From: JBECKW01 sp040235505
GTDB lineage: Bacteria; Desulfobacterota; Desulfobacteria; Desulfobacterales; JAFDDL01
Length of the DNA stretch: 12,285 nt
Assembly: GCA_040235505.1 (NCBI GenBank)
Contig: JBECKW010000246.1
Location: 1-12,285 of the forward strand
Direction: 5' to 3'
Part shown: in pieces, positions 1 through 8,040 of the stretch
Position numbering within the stretch: the first letter of the stretch is position 1
How the letters are laid out: the number at the start of each line of letters is the position of its first letter
Notes under the pieces: generated by a model
Told to the model about the DNA's origin: nothing
Databases searched by the model: none
Seen by the model: only the letters and a program-made list of their open reading frames with translations
Made by a program: the position numbers and the translations under genes

Positions 1-34
1 ACCCGACCATACGCTGTCGAATGGTTCCCATAAG

Positions 35-92
35 GCAAGTGCCTAAAGTGCAAAACGGAAAGTGCCTAAAGTGCGCTAAAGTGCCTAAAGTT
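35..92 (+). repeat. Left arm: three AAGTGCCTAAAGTG-type units
   Basis: Units begin at 37, 60 and 79. The first two are identical 14-mers and the third ends in TT instead of TG. The spacers are 9 and 5 nt, much too short for CRISPR spacers. The arm is longer than its partner because of an extra AAAACGGA-containing stretch at 52-59. Confidence 0.8.
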
Positions 93-240
93 ATTGTATT
101 CTGCCGATTTTAGAGCGAATGGCAATATTCGCTGCATCATGAGTTTTACGCTCATTTATGTCATTATCGCAGAGAGCATTAACCGTCCCCCCCCACCCCG
201 CTTAGGGTAGACTGAAATCATATAACCGATGGAACACCTC

Positions 241-284
241 AACTTTAGGCACTTTAGCGCACTCTAGGCACTTTAGTCACTTGC
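241..284 (-). repeat. Right arm of the inverted repeat, overlapping a gene end
   Basis: Read on the minus strand, the arm begins at 284 with 17 nt that match 35-51 at 16 positions, then runs into the 34-nt block complementary to 59-92. The single difference in the outer part (A instead of C, at 277) lies in the TGA stop codon of the TIM-barrel gene, so the repeat covers the last two sense codons and the stop. Confidence 0.75.
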
Positions 285-1086
285 AGTTCCTCCCCCACGG
301 CCAGTGCTCCTCGAGATAAAAAAGGCTCGGCCCCAGATCATCGTCCACATGGGGCTCCAAAGTGATGAGGGGTTGAATTCCAGAGTGCTGCCGGAGAAAC
401 TCGAAAAGGATATGGAATTCGATGCCGCCTTTTCCCATGGCCAGGTGGCTGTCGCTGTCTCCACGGTTGTCGTGCAGGTGAAGCTGCCGCAGGTAAGATC
501 CCAGGACATCCAGCCACTTCCGAAGAGAAGACCGGCTGAAAGCCGACTGGTGCCCGACGTCCAGACAAAATCCGACATCCCGGCCTTTCAAAGACTCCAG
601 GAGGGGCAGTAAATTTTCCGGTCCCGGCTCAAAAACGTTTTCAATCACCAACCGGGTTCCCAGGGCGTTCAATTCATCCGCAAACCACCGCCACGCAGCC
701 AGGCTGTTTTCAAGCCATTGGTCCAGCATATACCCGTGTCGAAGTTCTTCGTATCCGGTATGGCAGACAACGGTTTTCGGCCGAAATATCGGCACGAGGC
801 GAAGCACCTGTTCGAATCGTTTCCTGGAAACTTTGCGGATCTCGGGATCGATCGATCCCGGCGAAAGATCCACAAACGGACCGTGAAAGCTCACCGAGGC
901 GCCGTTTTCGGCAAGCGCCCCGGCGCATTTTCCGAAAACCGAATCCTCCACACCGTCCAGCGCACGGGCATCGAGGCCGATTTCAGGATTGATTCGGTTT
1001 TCAAGCACAAAATCGAGATAGCTTTCATTCAACATGCAAAACGGCACATTGACATGAACCTTCCGCACAATCGACGGCAACGGCAT
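277..1086 (-). CDS. Sugar phosphate isomerase/epimerase-type TIM-barrel protein
   Basis: This 269-residue protein belongs to the xylose-isomerase-like / AP endonuclease family 2 TIM-barrel superfamily (Pfam PF01261 type). Candidate metal ligands lie in the order known from endonuclease IV: His68 (SFHGP), His109 (VCHTG), Glu149 (VIENV), Asp176 and His179 (CLDVGH), His203 or His205 (LHLHD), Asp212 and His214 (DSH), and Glu244 (TLEPH). This suggests a metal-dependent soluble enzyme, but the substrate cannot be read from the sequence: sugar isomerase, epimerase and nuclease activities all occur in the superfamily. The ATG at 1086 has AAGGAGA (1091-1097) just upstream. The gene follows the AsmA-like gene by 20 nt, so the two are probably cotranscribed. 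Its stop codon lies inside the right arm of the repeat element. Confidence 0.85.
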   Translation of the reverse strand: MPLPSIVRKVHVNVPFCMLNESYLDFVLENRINPEIGLDARALDGVEDSVFGKCAGALAENGASVSFHGPFVDLSPGSIDPEIRKVSRKRFEQVLRLVPIFRPKTVVCHTGYEELRHGYMLDQWLENSLAAWRWFADELNALGTRLVIENVFEPGPENLLPLLESLKGRDVGFCLDVGHQSAFSRSSLRKWLDVLGSYLRQLHLHDNRGDSDSHLAMGKGGIEFHILFEFLRQHSGIQPLITLEPHVDDDLGPSLFYLEEHWPWGRNCK

Positions 1087-1106
1087 ATTTTCTCCTTGAA
1101 GGACCT

Positions 1107-3167
1107 CTACTTCCCGAAGGGCAGGCTTTTCAGAAGTCCTTTCACCGACTCCTCAACCGTAGATGACTGGTCGGATTCGCCTCCGTTTTTGCTGTTCGAT
1201 TGCCCGGATTTGGAACCACCGAGGACTTCACCCAGCTTATCCTTCAGCTTATCGGTCACCACTTTCTTTGCGGCGCTTTCCAGATCAGGCCGGAATTTTG
1301 GATCGGAGAAGGTGCCCGTCACCAGCACCGGCACCTGGTTGCCGGAGATGCTCAAGCCGGATTGCTTCTGATTCTTGGGATTGATGTAGGCCGGATTCAC
1401 CCGGAAATCCAGGGTCTCTTTTACAAGATCCGCCTTTCCCTTGACGTCCACCTTCAGTACGGGGGAAGACAGCGTGGTGCCGGTGGTATCCACGACACCG
1501 TCGGTAATGGTGAACCGGCTTTGAAATTCGGAAAATTCCGTTTCCTGTGTGGTGACGGCGGTTCCCGATCCAAAGGCCGCCTGAAGATTCTGGATCATCC
1601 CCAACAGGTTCATTTTCTTGATTTTACCGTCCTTGAACTGGAGCGTCCCCGTGCCGTTCAGGCTCTGCTTGATCTGTTCGGGGGCATCGCCTGTCATGGA
1701 CAGCGAAATCTGAGCCAGCGTGGTGCCGGTGATGAAATCCTTATCGATAAAATCCTTCAGCAGCGGTTCGATCTGGACACCGTCCATATTGATATCCACG
1801 GCGGATTTCGGCTTTTTCCCGGTGACATCCACACTGCTTTTGACCGTGAGGCTACCGTCATAGAGCTTCATGGAAAGGGGATCGATCCTGAACTTTCCTC
1901 CGGCGCCGGTCACTTTCATTGAAATATCCCGGTATGTCCCGCCCCCGGCTTTCAGTTCGTCAATGGCAAGGCTTCCATCCACCACCAGGCTTCTGAGGGG
2001 AGCATAATCTGTTTCCACCGATTTGCCCGCCGGCTTACCGGTTTGTCCGACCTCGCCGGCACTCGGAGCGGATTTTTCGGCCGGCTGGCTTGGGGGAAGA
2101 TAGCGATCGATGTCGATTCGATCCGTATGAACCTTCCAGGCAATATCCGGTTTTGAAAAATCCTTGACCTTCGCCTGAAGTGTGGTGGTGGTGCCGTCCA
2201 GAACCAGTTTACCGTTCGATAAGGCGACCTGCTTCGCATCCCCGGCCACATCGCCCTCAAATCCCAGTTTCTCCAACACGGACGGATCGGAAAACGATAA
2301 AACAGTATCCGGCGACAATTGCTTGATCAGCTTCTTGGGAGAAAAGGGGCTGACGGCAATGTGCATCTGATAGGCCGGAGCGGATGCAGGATCGGTCACC
2401 TTTCCACTCAGGTGCAGTTCAAGCGTGTCAAAGGCCTTTGCCGTTAGATCCAGCGCCATCGTCCCCTCTCCCGGATTTTTCCCCAGGGGACCCACGGTAC
2501 CCGAAAGCGAAAGCGGTTTTTGATCGAGCTTTCCGGACAGACTCATCTGGATGGGTGTATCAAGCGAAATATCCGAAAGCCGTATATTGACATCGGAAAG
2601 CTCCTTCCGGACATCGGCCTGCCGATCGATGTAGATGACAGTACCGTCCGTCACCGAAATTTCCCCGACCGACAGGGCTTTGATCGGAAGAGCGGCCGAA
2701 GTTTCTGCAGTTTTTGGTTCTTGAGTCCCGGGGGGGTGGATAGCCGGGGCTTTGGCCCCCTCTTCCGATTTTGGGAATTCCCAGTTCGTGCTGCCGTCCT
2801 TTTTTCGCTCCAGAACCAGCCGAAGTCCTTTCAGGACAACATGTTTCACCTGGATATCCTTTGAAAGCAGCGGGAGCAGCTTCATTCGGACTTCAAACTC
2901 CGAGAAGGTAACAAAATTTTTCTCCCCGAATCCTTCCGGATTTCCCATGGAGACATCTTTCAGGGTAATACCAGCCCAGGGGAACAGGCTCAGTTTAAGA
3001 TCCCCCCCCAGGACAAACGACCGACCGGTGGCCTCCTGGACGGTTTTTTCAATGGTAGGTTTGAACTTCTGAACATTCACAAACTTCGGTACAATGAGCA
3101 GCATCAGAACGACCAGCACCACCAGCGTGCCGGCGATAATCCCGAACCATTTGAAAAATTTTTTCAT
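1107..3167 (-). CDS. AsmA family protein
   Basis: The 686-residue product starts with a short cytoplasmic end and one membrane segment (about residues 8-27), followed by a long periplasmic part. The N-terminal AsmA domain (TGRSFVLGGDLKLSLFPWAGITLKDVSMGNPEGF) and the C-terminal AsmA region (GTLQFKDGKIKKMNLLGMIQ, then VPVLVTGTFSDPKFRPD near the end) are typical. Two low-complexity Pro/Ala/Lys/Glu-rich linkers (about 133-160 and 356-385) separate them, and the tail is Ser/Gly/Asn-rich. AsmA-like proteins are thought to help lipid movement between inner and outer membrane or outer-membrane assembly; that role is inferred from the family. The start is supported by AAGGAG at about 3176-3181. The gene lies 107 nt behind the MscS gene. 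This AT-rich gap has a 12-bp palindrome, AATTTTAAAATT (3251-3262), but no convincing promoter or terminator. Confidence 0.9.
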   Translation of the reverse strand: MKKFFKWFGIIAGTLVVLVVLMLLIVPKFVNVQKFKPTIEKTVQEATGRSFVLGGDLKLSLFPWAGITLKDVSMGNPEGFGEKNFVTFSEFEVRMKLLPLLSKDIQVKHVVLKGLRLVLERKKDGSTNWEFPKSEEGAKAPAIHPPGTQEPKTAETSAALPIKALSVGEISVTDGTVIYIDRQADVRKELSDVNIRLSDISLDTPIQMSLSGKLDQKPLSLSGTVGPLGKNPGEGTMALDLTAKAFDTLELHLSGKVTDPASAPAYQMHIAVSPFSPKKLIKQLSPDTVLSFSDPSVLEKLGFEGDVAGDAKQVALSNGKLVLDGTTTTLQAKVKDFSKPDIAWKVHTDRIDIDRYLPPSQPAEKSAPSAGEVGQTGKPAGKSVETDYAPLRSLVVDGSLAIDELKAGGGTYRDISMKVTGAGGKFRIDPLSMKLYDGSLTVKSSVDVTGKKPKSAVDINMDGVQIEPLLKDFIDKDFITGTTLAQISLSMTGDAPEQIKQSLNGTGTLQFKDGKIKKMNLLGMIQNLQAAFGSGTAVTTQETEFSEFQSRFTITDGVVDTTGTTLSSPVLKVDVKGKADLVKETLDFRVNPAYINPKNQKQSGLSISGNQVPVLVTGTFSDPKFRPDLESAAKKVVTDKLKDKLGEVLGGSKSGQSNSKNGGESDQSSTVEESVKGLLKSLPFGK

Positions 3168-3274
3168 ATTCAGGCTCCTTCGAGAGTTGAAAAGGCAACG
3201 TTTTGAAAATTAAAAATTTCGACAACAACAAATGTATCAGATTCGTCTAGAATTTTAAAATTGAAAACGGAATT

Positions 3275-5335
3275 TTACGATGGGTCGCTGATGAGTCCGG
3301 AACGGATGTGAATATCGCGCTGCGGAAAAGGAATTTCAATGCCTTCTTTCTTCAGCATTTCAAAGATGGTGAAGTACAACAGACTCTTTGCCTTTCGCCG
3401 GGCTGTCTTCCGGATGTCGATCCAGACCAGAACCTCGAAGTTGATTGAACTGTCCCCATACCCCACGAATCTGACTTCCGGCGTATGGTGCTGGGTAAGT
3501 TCCGGGTGTTGTTTGGCGGCTTCGATGAAAATATCCTGGGCTCGAAGCGGGTCCGCTCCATAGGACACCCCCACCGGCACGCTCAACCGAATCGTCGGGG
3601 AAGACAGCGTATAGTTGACGATCATGTTTGACAAAATCTGTGAATTCGGGACCAGATACTCCACATTGTCCCGGGTCATTACCTTGGTCGAATTCAGGAA
3701 AATATCCGTCACCACGCCCATGGTGTCACCCACCTGGATCCAGTCGCCTTTCCGGACCCGCCTGCCGAAAACGATGCTCAGCCCGCTGATGAGGTTTGCG
3801 GCGATGTTCTGCATCCCCAGGCCGATGCCGATGCCCGCCGCCCCTGCAAAAACCATCAGCAGCTGGGGGCTCAATCCCACGGCCCGCATGGTGGCTAAAA
3901 ATGCGACAAAGAAAAATAGATACTTGAGAAACGTATTGAGCGCGTAAGCAAGACCCGTATCCACACCGATGGACGGATATACCTTGAAGCTGAGGTAGCA
4001 GCGCAGCAGAACCGAAAGGTAAACAAGCACGCTGAAAACGATCAGCGCTTTAATTAGAAGCCACAGGGTAAGGGGATTTTGCCCGATCCGTAAAATCGGG
4101 AAAGAGCACAGGCGCACAATCGGCTCGGAGAGTCCCAGCAGATCGGAAATGATGACGGCGCACCATATCACCGCCACATACAGCAGAAGTCTCTGGAGGG
4201 TTTTAAAAAAGAGCCGGGTCTCCTCATTGTCGGGGACTGCCTTTCCGCCGGCCCATTTCGTCAACCTCCCCCGAGCCAGATGATACACCGCCATAAATCC
4301 GACATAAACACCCACCACGGCCCATGTCTTGGTCCACAGGAACTCGGAAAACCGTTTGTAGCCGAAACACCACAGCACACCGGTGAAGAATGTGCCGTAG
4401 ACCACCGGATAATAATATCTTCCCAGGTTCTTTCTGAAAGTTTGGTAGCTTCGGTATGGCAACTCCGGAAGAAGGCTGAGAATCGCTTTTTTATTGAAAA
4501 AAAGAAGCAGCAGGACGCATACCACCGAAAGCGAAATGGCGAATTTCAGAAATGCGGAAATATCCGCCGGAATCGCGAAGGCCTCGGCGCCCCAGACCAC
4601 TGCGGTTCCGCCCAGAATGTAGAGAACCACCAGCCGTGCCCGCCGATACAGAAGCGCTCCGTATCGTTCCGCCGCCGGATACAATCCGCTGGTCAGTATC
4701 TCGTGAAGCAGGTTCAGCACCAGCGCGCCCAACGTCCACACCCAGAGCAGCCTTCCGGTAAGGAGAAACCATACAGCCTTATAATGAATAAATGCATTGA
4801 TCAGGGAATAGACACCGAGCAGGAGCAGGGGAATGAGGGAGGCCACCACGATTTTCAGCGCGGAGAGAAAATACGGATACGCTTCGTCGGGCATAAAGCG
4901 CTTCAGCGGATGAACGCTTTTTTCCACCCGCAGCATCACGCGACGCTGCCCCATCAGTGCATAAAGTGCTGCTCCGAGAAAAATCAGAACCAGAAGTGAT
5001 CCGACAAAGCCAAGTGCACGACCCTGCGCCAGGATATGCGACATGAATTCCGGCAGCCGAAGCGGTAATGCCAGCGCAAAGTGATAAAGGGAGACGAGGG
5101 TATCTTCGTCCCATCCAAGGGGAGATCGCTCAAACAGCGATATGGCCTGCTTATGGAACTGTTCGCCGACACGGCTGACTTCATTCCGCACGGCATCGCC
5201 CATATCGTTGGCCAGGCTGACGGCTGCAGGTGAGTTCTGTTGTTTTGGCTGCTGATCGCCGGATACTTCTTTAGCGGACAACACGCCCTGAAGCATCATC
5301 ACCAGCATCAAAAGTATGAGCAGTGACCGTTTCAC
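3275..5335 (-). CDS. Large MscS-family mechanosensitive ion channel
   Basis: The 686-residue product begins with a signal-peptide-like segment (residues 1 to about 21, ending VLSA). About ten or eleven hydrophobic membrane segments follow between residues 108 and 525. The MscS core is clear: a Gly/Ala-rich pore helix (FAGAAGIGIGLGMQNIAANL, near residues 495-515), then the beta domain (GDWIQVGDTMGVVTDI, VEYLVPNSQILSNMIVNYT) and the C-terminal alpha/beta domain ending IPFPQRDIHIRS. Such channels open under membrane tension and release solutes on osmotic downshock from the inner membrane. At more than twice the length of E. coli MscS, it is closer to the multi-helix members of the family; the job of the extra N-terminal helices is not known from sequence. 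The start is GTG (5333-5335) with GGGGAG 8 nt upstream. It lies 27 nt behind the DUF2914 gene, suggesting cotranscription. Confidence 0.92.
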   Translation of the reverse strand: MKRSLLILLMLVMMLQGVLSAKEVSGDQQPKQQNSPAAVSLANDMGDAVRNEVSRVGEQFHKQAISLFERSPLGWDEDTLVSLYHFALALPLRLPEFMSHILAQGRALGFVGSLLVLIFLGAALYALMGQRRVMLRVEKSVHPLKRFMPDEAYPYFLSALKIVVASLIPLLLLGVYSLINAFIHYKAVWFLLTGRLLWVWTLGALVLNLLHEILTSGLYPAAERYGALLYRRARLVVLYILGGTAVVWGAEAFAIPADISAFLKFAISLSVVCVLLLLFFNKKAILSLLPELPYRSYQTFRKNLGRYYYPVVYGTFFTGVLWCFGYKRFSEFLWTKTWAVVGVYVGFMAVYHLARGRLTKWAGGKAVPDNEETRLFFKTLQRLLLYVAVIWCAVIISDLLGLSEPIVRLCSFPILRIGQNPLTLWLLIKALIVFSVLVYLSVLLRCYLSFKVYPSIGVDTGLAYALNTFLKYLFFFVAFLATMRAVGLSPQLLMVFAGAAGIGIGLGMQNIAANLISGLSIVFGRRVRKGDWIQVGDTMGVVTDIFLNSTKVMTRDNVEYLVPNSQILSNMIVNYTLSSPTIRLSVPVGVSYGADPLRAQDIFIEAAKQHPELTQHHTPEVRFVGYGDSSINFEVLVWIDIRKTARRKAKSLLYFTIFEMLKKEGIEIPFPQRDIHIRSGLISDPS

Positions 5336-5362
5336 GAAAGGAACTCCCCGTCTGAATTCGGT

Positions 5363-5767
5363 TTATTCCTTCTTGATAACAAATTGGAATACGCCGATGG
5401 TCTCGCCTTGGGGGTCCAGAACCTCAACCCGCCAGTTGCCGACTTCAGAGGGCTTAATGATTTTTGAGCTGTAGGTGCCCCAATTGGATGATTTCACCGG
5501 AAGTTTAACCCGTGCCCGTTCCGTATCCTGATAATACCAGACGTGTTCCACATACTGGTCACTGCCCTCCAGATAGGGGCCCACCAAACGCGTAAAGCAA
5601 TACAGCGTTCCAATATCCGGACCGAACACCTCGCCTATTCCCACCGCCGAATGATTGTCGACACCGGTGCAGATACCGGAGTCAACGGTTTTCATTTCGC
5701 TTGCCGAAACAGTCCCGGCAATGGAGAACATCAGACAGAATATAACTGCTGCAATTACTTTTTTCAT
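5363..5767 (-). CDS. Exported DUF2914 domain protein
   Basis: From the ATG at 5767 the product is 134 residues: a signal peptide (MKKVIAAVIFCLMFSIAGTVSA, cleavage near residue 22) and one small beta-rich domain of the DUF2914 type (Pfam PF11141). Matching features are the opening GICTGV, the aromatic stretch HVWYYQ, and the closing GNWRVEVLDPQGETIGVFQFVI. The frame is open to another ATG at 5806, but that longer form would bury the signal peptide and overlap the upstream gene, and the internal start has a strong GGGAG at 5774-5778. The function of DUF2914 is unknown. The domain looks immunoglobulin-like, so a periplasmic binding or accessory role is a guess. Its neighbours are a zinc-ribbon membrane protein upstream (35-nt gap) and the MscS channel downstream (27 nt). 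Confidence 0.85.
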   Translation of the reverse strand: MKKVIAAVIFCLMFSIAGTVSASEMKTVDSGICTGVDNHSAVGIGEVFGPDIGTLYCFTRLVGPYLEGSDQYVEHVWYYQDTERARVKLPVKSSNWGTYSSKIIKPSEVGNWRVEVLDPQGETIGVFQFVIKKE

Positions 5768-5773
5768 GGATAT

Positions 5774-5778
5774 CTCCC
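5774..5778 (-). promoter_or_regulatory. Ribosome binding site fixing the DUF2914 start
   Basis: Minus-strand GGGAG lies 6 nt before the ATG at 5767. It supports the shorter protein with an N-terminal signal peptide over the longer frame that starts at 5806. Confidence 0.75.
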
Positions 5779-5802
5779 TTTCAAGAAATCGCATATCTTG
5801 AG

Positions 5803-6033
5803 TCATTTTCTAAAAAACCCCCACCAGATGAAAAAGCCGAATAGCAGCCAGGATAAAACACATATGATATAAGCTTTCCAGTCGGTCGGCTCTTTTGCTC
5901 TCCCCACCTTATCCATTTTGCCCACCTTGCCTTTGCAGTGTGGGCACTGCAGGCTGTCAAGGGGCAGTTCGACTGAACAGTACGGACATCGCTTTAATTT
6001 GAATGCCGCTGATTTTTTCGTATTGGCAGCCAC
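5803..6033 (-). CDS. Small zinc-ribbon protein with one C-terminal membrane helix
   Basis: This 76-residue product has two CxxC pairs (Cys16/Cys19 in CPYC and Cys30/Cys33 in CPHC) spaced as in a zinc ribbon. A Lys-rich linker follows, then one hydrophobic, Trp/Phe-rich segment (about residues 53-73) ending in RK. It should sit in the inner membrane with the ribbon probably on the cytoplasmic side, next to a Lys-rich N-terminus. I do not recognise a named family, and no function can be assigned. The start is GTG (6031-6033) with an AGGGAGAAG ribosome site 4 nt upstream. It lies 19 nt after the PpiD-like gene and 35 nt before the DUF2914 gene, so it is almost surely cotranscribed with both. Confidence 0.8.
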   Translation of the reverse strand: MAANTKKSAAFKLKRCPYCSVELPLDSLQCPHCKGKVGKMDKVGRAKEPTDWKAYIICVLSWLLFGFFIWWGFFRK

Positions 6034-6052
6034 ATTTCTTCTCCCTGACAGA

Positions 6053-7945
6053 TCATTTCAGATATGATTCATCTATGCTGATTTCGCTTTCGGATCGTAT
6101 CTTGCTGAGCCAGTTTTCGAAAACCATCTGCTGCTTTTGTGTCATCAGTTGATTTTTAATCGTATCTTTCTGCTGGTCAAGTTTATCGGCGTCGGGTGAT
6201 TTCCGATCCTTGAGCTGAATCACATAATATCCTTTGGAACCCTTGAATACCTTGTCCCCAATTTTATTATCCTTCGACAGCAGAAAAGCGGCCTTTATCA
6301 TCTCGGCTTCGTACCCGATGCCCGGAATACTTGCGCTTCGTTTGAAAAACCCGGTGTTGTGGACTTCAACCCCTTTTTCTTGCGAGGCTTTTTCTATCCC
6401 CTCATCCTTTTTTACCGTCATCAGAAAATCTTCCGCATTTTTCTGTGCCTGTTCGTCCTGCATTTTTTTAATGAGATCGGCTCTGACCTGACTTTCGACG
6501 TCCTTCAGCGGCGGAATCTCGGACGCCAATTCATCCACCTTTTGCATAAGATAATAGTCGTCCCCGATATTCAATGGGTTGCTGATGTCATCGTCCGATA
6601 AGTCGAATGCCGTACTGGCAAACGTTTCAGGGTTCGAAATACCGCTTTCCGGACCGGCAGCCGTAAAATAATCGGTGGTTTGGAGTTCCATTCCAAGGCC
6701 GGCTGCCGTTTTTTCAAGGTCCTCATCCGACAACGCCTTATCGAACGCATCTTCCACCGCATCGTATGCGAAGCCCTTCTCCTGCTGCTCGGTGAGTTCC
6801 TTGCGAATCTTGTCCGACACGTCTTTCAAGGGCAGTTCCGAGGCTTTGTGGATTTTTTCAACCTTGATCAGATGCCATCCATACTGCGTGCGTACCGGTT
6901 CGCTGATTTCACCTTCCTTCAGCGAAAAAGCGGCATCTGAAAATGCCTTTACCATGTCCCCCTTTTTGAACTCGCCGAGCAGTCCACCGGTTTCTCGGGT
7001 GGAGCCCTCGGAATACTCCTTGGCAAGTGTCGCAAAATCTTTACCTTCACGTGCCATTTTAAGAATTTTTTCGGCCTCTTTCCGTTTTTCTTCTACAACT
7101 TCGGGGGATGCATCTTTATCGAGCTTCAGAAGAATATGACGCGCCTCGACCGTTTTCTCTTTTTGGAATTCGGACTGGTTCTGGTCATAGTAATCCTGAA
7201 TATCCTCATCATCAATTTTAACCTTGTCCTTGAACTGCTCGGGTTTGAATACCAGATATCGAACTTTGACCTTTGGTTCCGTTTTATAGGACTCTTTGTT
7301 TTCGCTGTAAAATGCGTTCATTTCTTCATCGGTGGGCACGATATCGTTGATGGTGGCGGGATCAAACATCGCATAGTCGATATCCACCGTTGCGTTTATC
7401 CAGTTATACCATTCCAGTATTTCTCCGTCCGTTACTTTGATACCGCTGGTAACGTATGTGTTCAACTTGCTGATCAACAGGCTCTCACGCTGTGAGGATT
7501 CGAATTCTTCCGGTTTTATCTCATTTTGATTGAGAAGAATTGTATAGCGCTGGTTGTTGAACTTTCCGTTTTCCTGGAAAACGCTCATACTCTGAATAGA
7601 AGTTGCCAGTTCCTTATCCGTTACGCGGATTTTCATTTTTTCAGCTTCCTGCATCAGAAGCTGCCGGGTAACCAGGGAGTTGATAATCTGATTGGGAATC
7701 TGCAGCATCTTGATCATATCCTCGTTCAGGTTGCTGCCGTATTGCTGCTTCAGATTATTCATGTAATTATCTTTTGCCTTATTATAAGCCTCAACCGATA
7801 TAACCTCTCCGTTGACAACGGCGACTTGGTCCTTCTTTTTTTCCTGGAAATTACCCACTCCCCAAAAAACAAAAACGATGACAATAGCACTGAGAGCGAC
7901 CTTGATCAGAAAAGAACCCGCATTTTTCCGCATAAGACTGAGCAT
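6053..7945 (-). CDS. ppiD: PpiD/SurA-type peptidyl-prolyl isomerase, membrane anchored
   Basis: From the ATG at 7945 the product has 630 residues. It has a short N-terminus (MLSLMRKNAG, as in PpiD), one membrane helix (about 12-31), a SurA_N-like chaperone region (about 36-165), a parvulin (PpiC/rotamase) domain (about 265-362, from ARHILLK through GGLLGEFKKGDMV to QYGWHLIKVEKI), and a second, degenerate SurA-like part to the end. The family anchors in the inner membrane and helps outer-membrane and secreted proteins fold in the periplasm. The frame stays open to 8026, but that start would add 27 residues unlike PpiD, lie only about 8 nt from the predicted transcript start, and lack a good ribosome site. 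It is the first gene of the leftward cluster. The symbol rests on domain order, not on tested orthology. Confidence 0.88.
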   Translation of the reverse strand: MLSLMRKNAGSFLIKVALSAIVIVFVFWGVGNFQEKKKDQVAVVNGEVISVEAYNKAKDNYMNNLKQQYGSNLNEDMIKMLQIPNQIINSLVTRQLLMQEAEKMKIRVTDKELATSIQSMSVFQENGKFNNQRYTILLNQNEIKPEEFESSQRESLLISKLNTYVTSGIKVTDGEILEWYNWINATVDIDYAMFDPATINDIVPTDEEMNAFYSENKESYKTEPKVKVRYLVFKPEQFKDKVKIDDEDIQDYYDQNQSEFQKEKTVEARHILLKLDKDASPEVVEEKRKEAEKILKMAREGKDFATLAKEYSEGSTRETGGLLGEFKKGDMVKAFSDAAFSLKEGEISEPVRTQYGWHLIKVEKIHKASELPLKDVSDKIRKELTEQQEKGFAYDAVEDAFDKALSDEDLEKTAAGLGMELQTTDYFTAAGPESGISNPETFASTAFDLSDDDISNPLNIGDDYYLMQKVDELASEIPPLKDVESQVRADLIKKMQDEQAQKNAEDFLMTVKKDEGIEKASQEKGVEVHNTGFFKRSASIPGIGYEAEMIKAAFLLSKDNKIGDKVFKGSKGYYVIQLKDRKSPDADKLDQQKDTIKNQLMTQKQQMVFENWLSKIRSESEISIDESYLK

Positions 7946-7952
7946 AAAACGT

Positions 7953-7960
7953 ATCTCCTT
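7953..7960 (-). promoter_or_regulatory. Ribosome binding site fixing the ppiD start
   Basis: Minus-strand AAGGAGAT ends 7 nt before the ATG at 7945. It selects this start over the in-frame ATG at 8026. Confidence 0.75.
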
Positions 7961-8040
7961 TAAGCACCTTCGCAAGGGATTTGCCGCCTCGGATATTTTC
8001 ATCCGACATGGCTTGCAATGTGGCATTTATTAAGTCAGCC

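Larger units (their letters stand above)
35..284. repeat. 250-bp inverted-repeat (MITE-like or paired-REP-like) element
   Basis: Two arms built from the unit AAGTGCCTAAAGTG face each other across a 148-nt centre. The inner 34 nt of each arm (59-92 and 241-274) are reverse complements with one mismatch, at 264. The centre (93-240) carries no gene. It has a hairpin of 7 bp (114-120 with 127-133, 6-nt loop), a 5-bp hairpin (139-143 with 151-155) and a run of eight C at 187-194. Without a transposase or target duplication, this could be a miniature mobile element, a paired extragenic palindrome, or a very long hairpin that ends the leftward transcript. No other function is visible in this gene-free left end; 1-34 shows nothing I recognise. 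Confidence 0.75.

Noticed and set aside
37..92. Possible CRISPR array from repeated AAGTGCCTAAAGTG units
   Set aside because: Repeats are 14 nt with gaps of 9 and 5 nt and occur inverted on the other side; there are no spacers of normal size and no cas genes.
718..1922. Plus-strand open frames of 217 and 240 codons
   Set aside because: They are antisense to the TIM-barrel and AsmA-like genes, with no ribosome sites or recognisable domains.
3168..3274. Promoter or terminator between the MscS and AsmA-like genes
   Set aside because: The gap is AT-rich with a short AT-only palindrome, but no GC stem with a T-run and no good -35/-10 pair.
4280..4999. Plus-strand open frame of 239 codons
   Set aside because: It is antisense to the membrane part of the MscS gene, and its His/Gln/Lys-rich composition is typical of the complement of hydrophobic codons.
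7946..8034. Cyclic-di-GMP (GEMM) riboswitch-like bases in the ppiD leader
   Set aside because: A GGCAAA and a GCGAAGGTG-like stretch occur, but the second conserved half (GCAAAGCC type) and the paired stems are missing.
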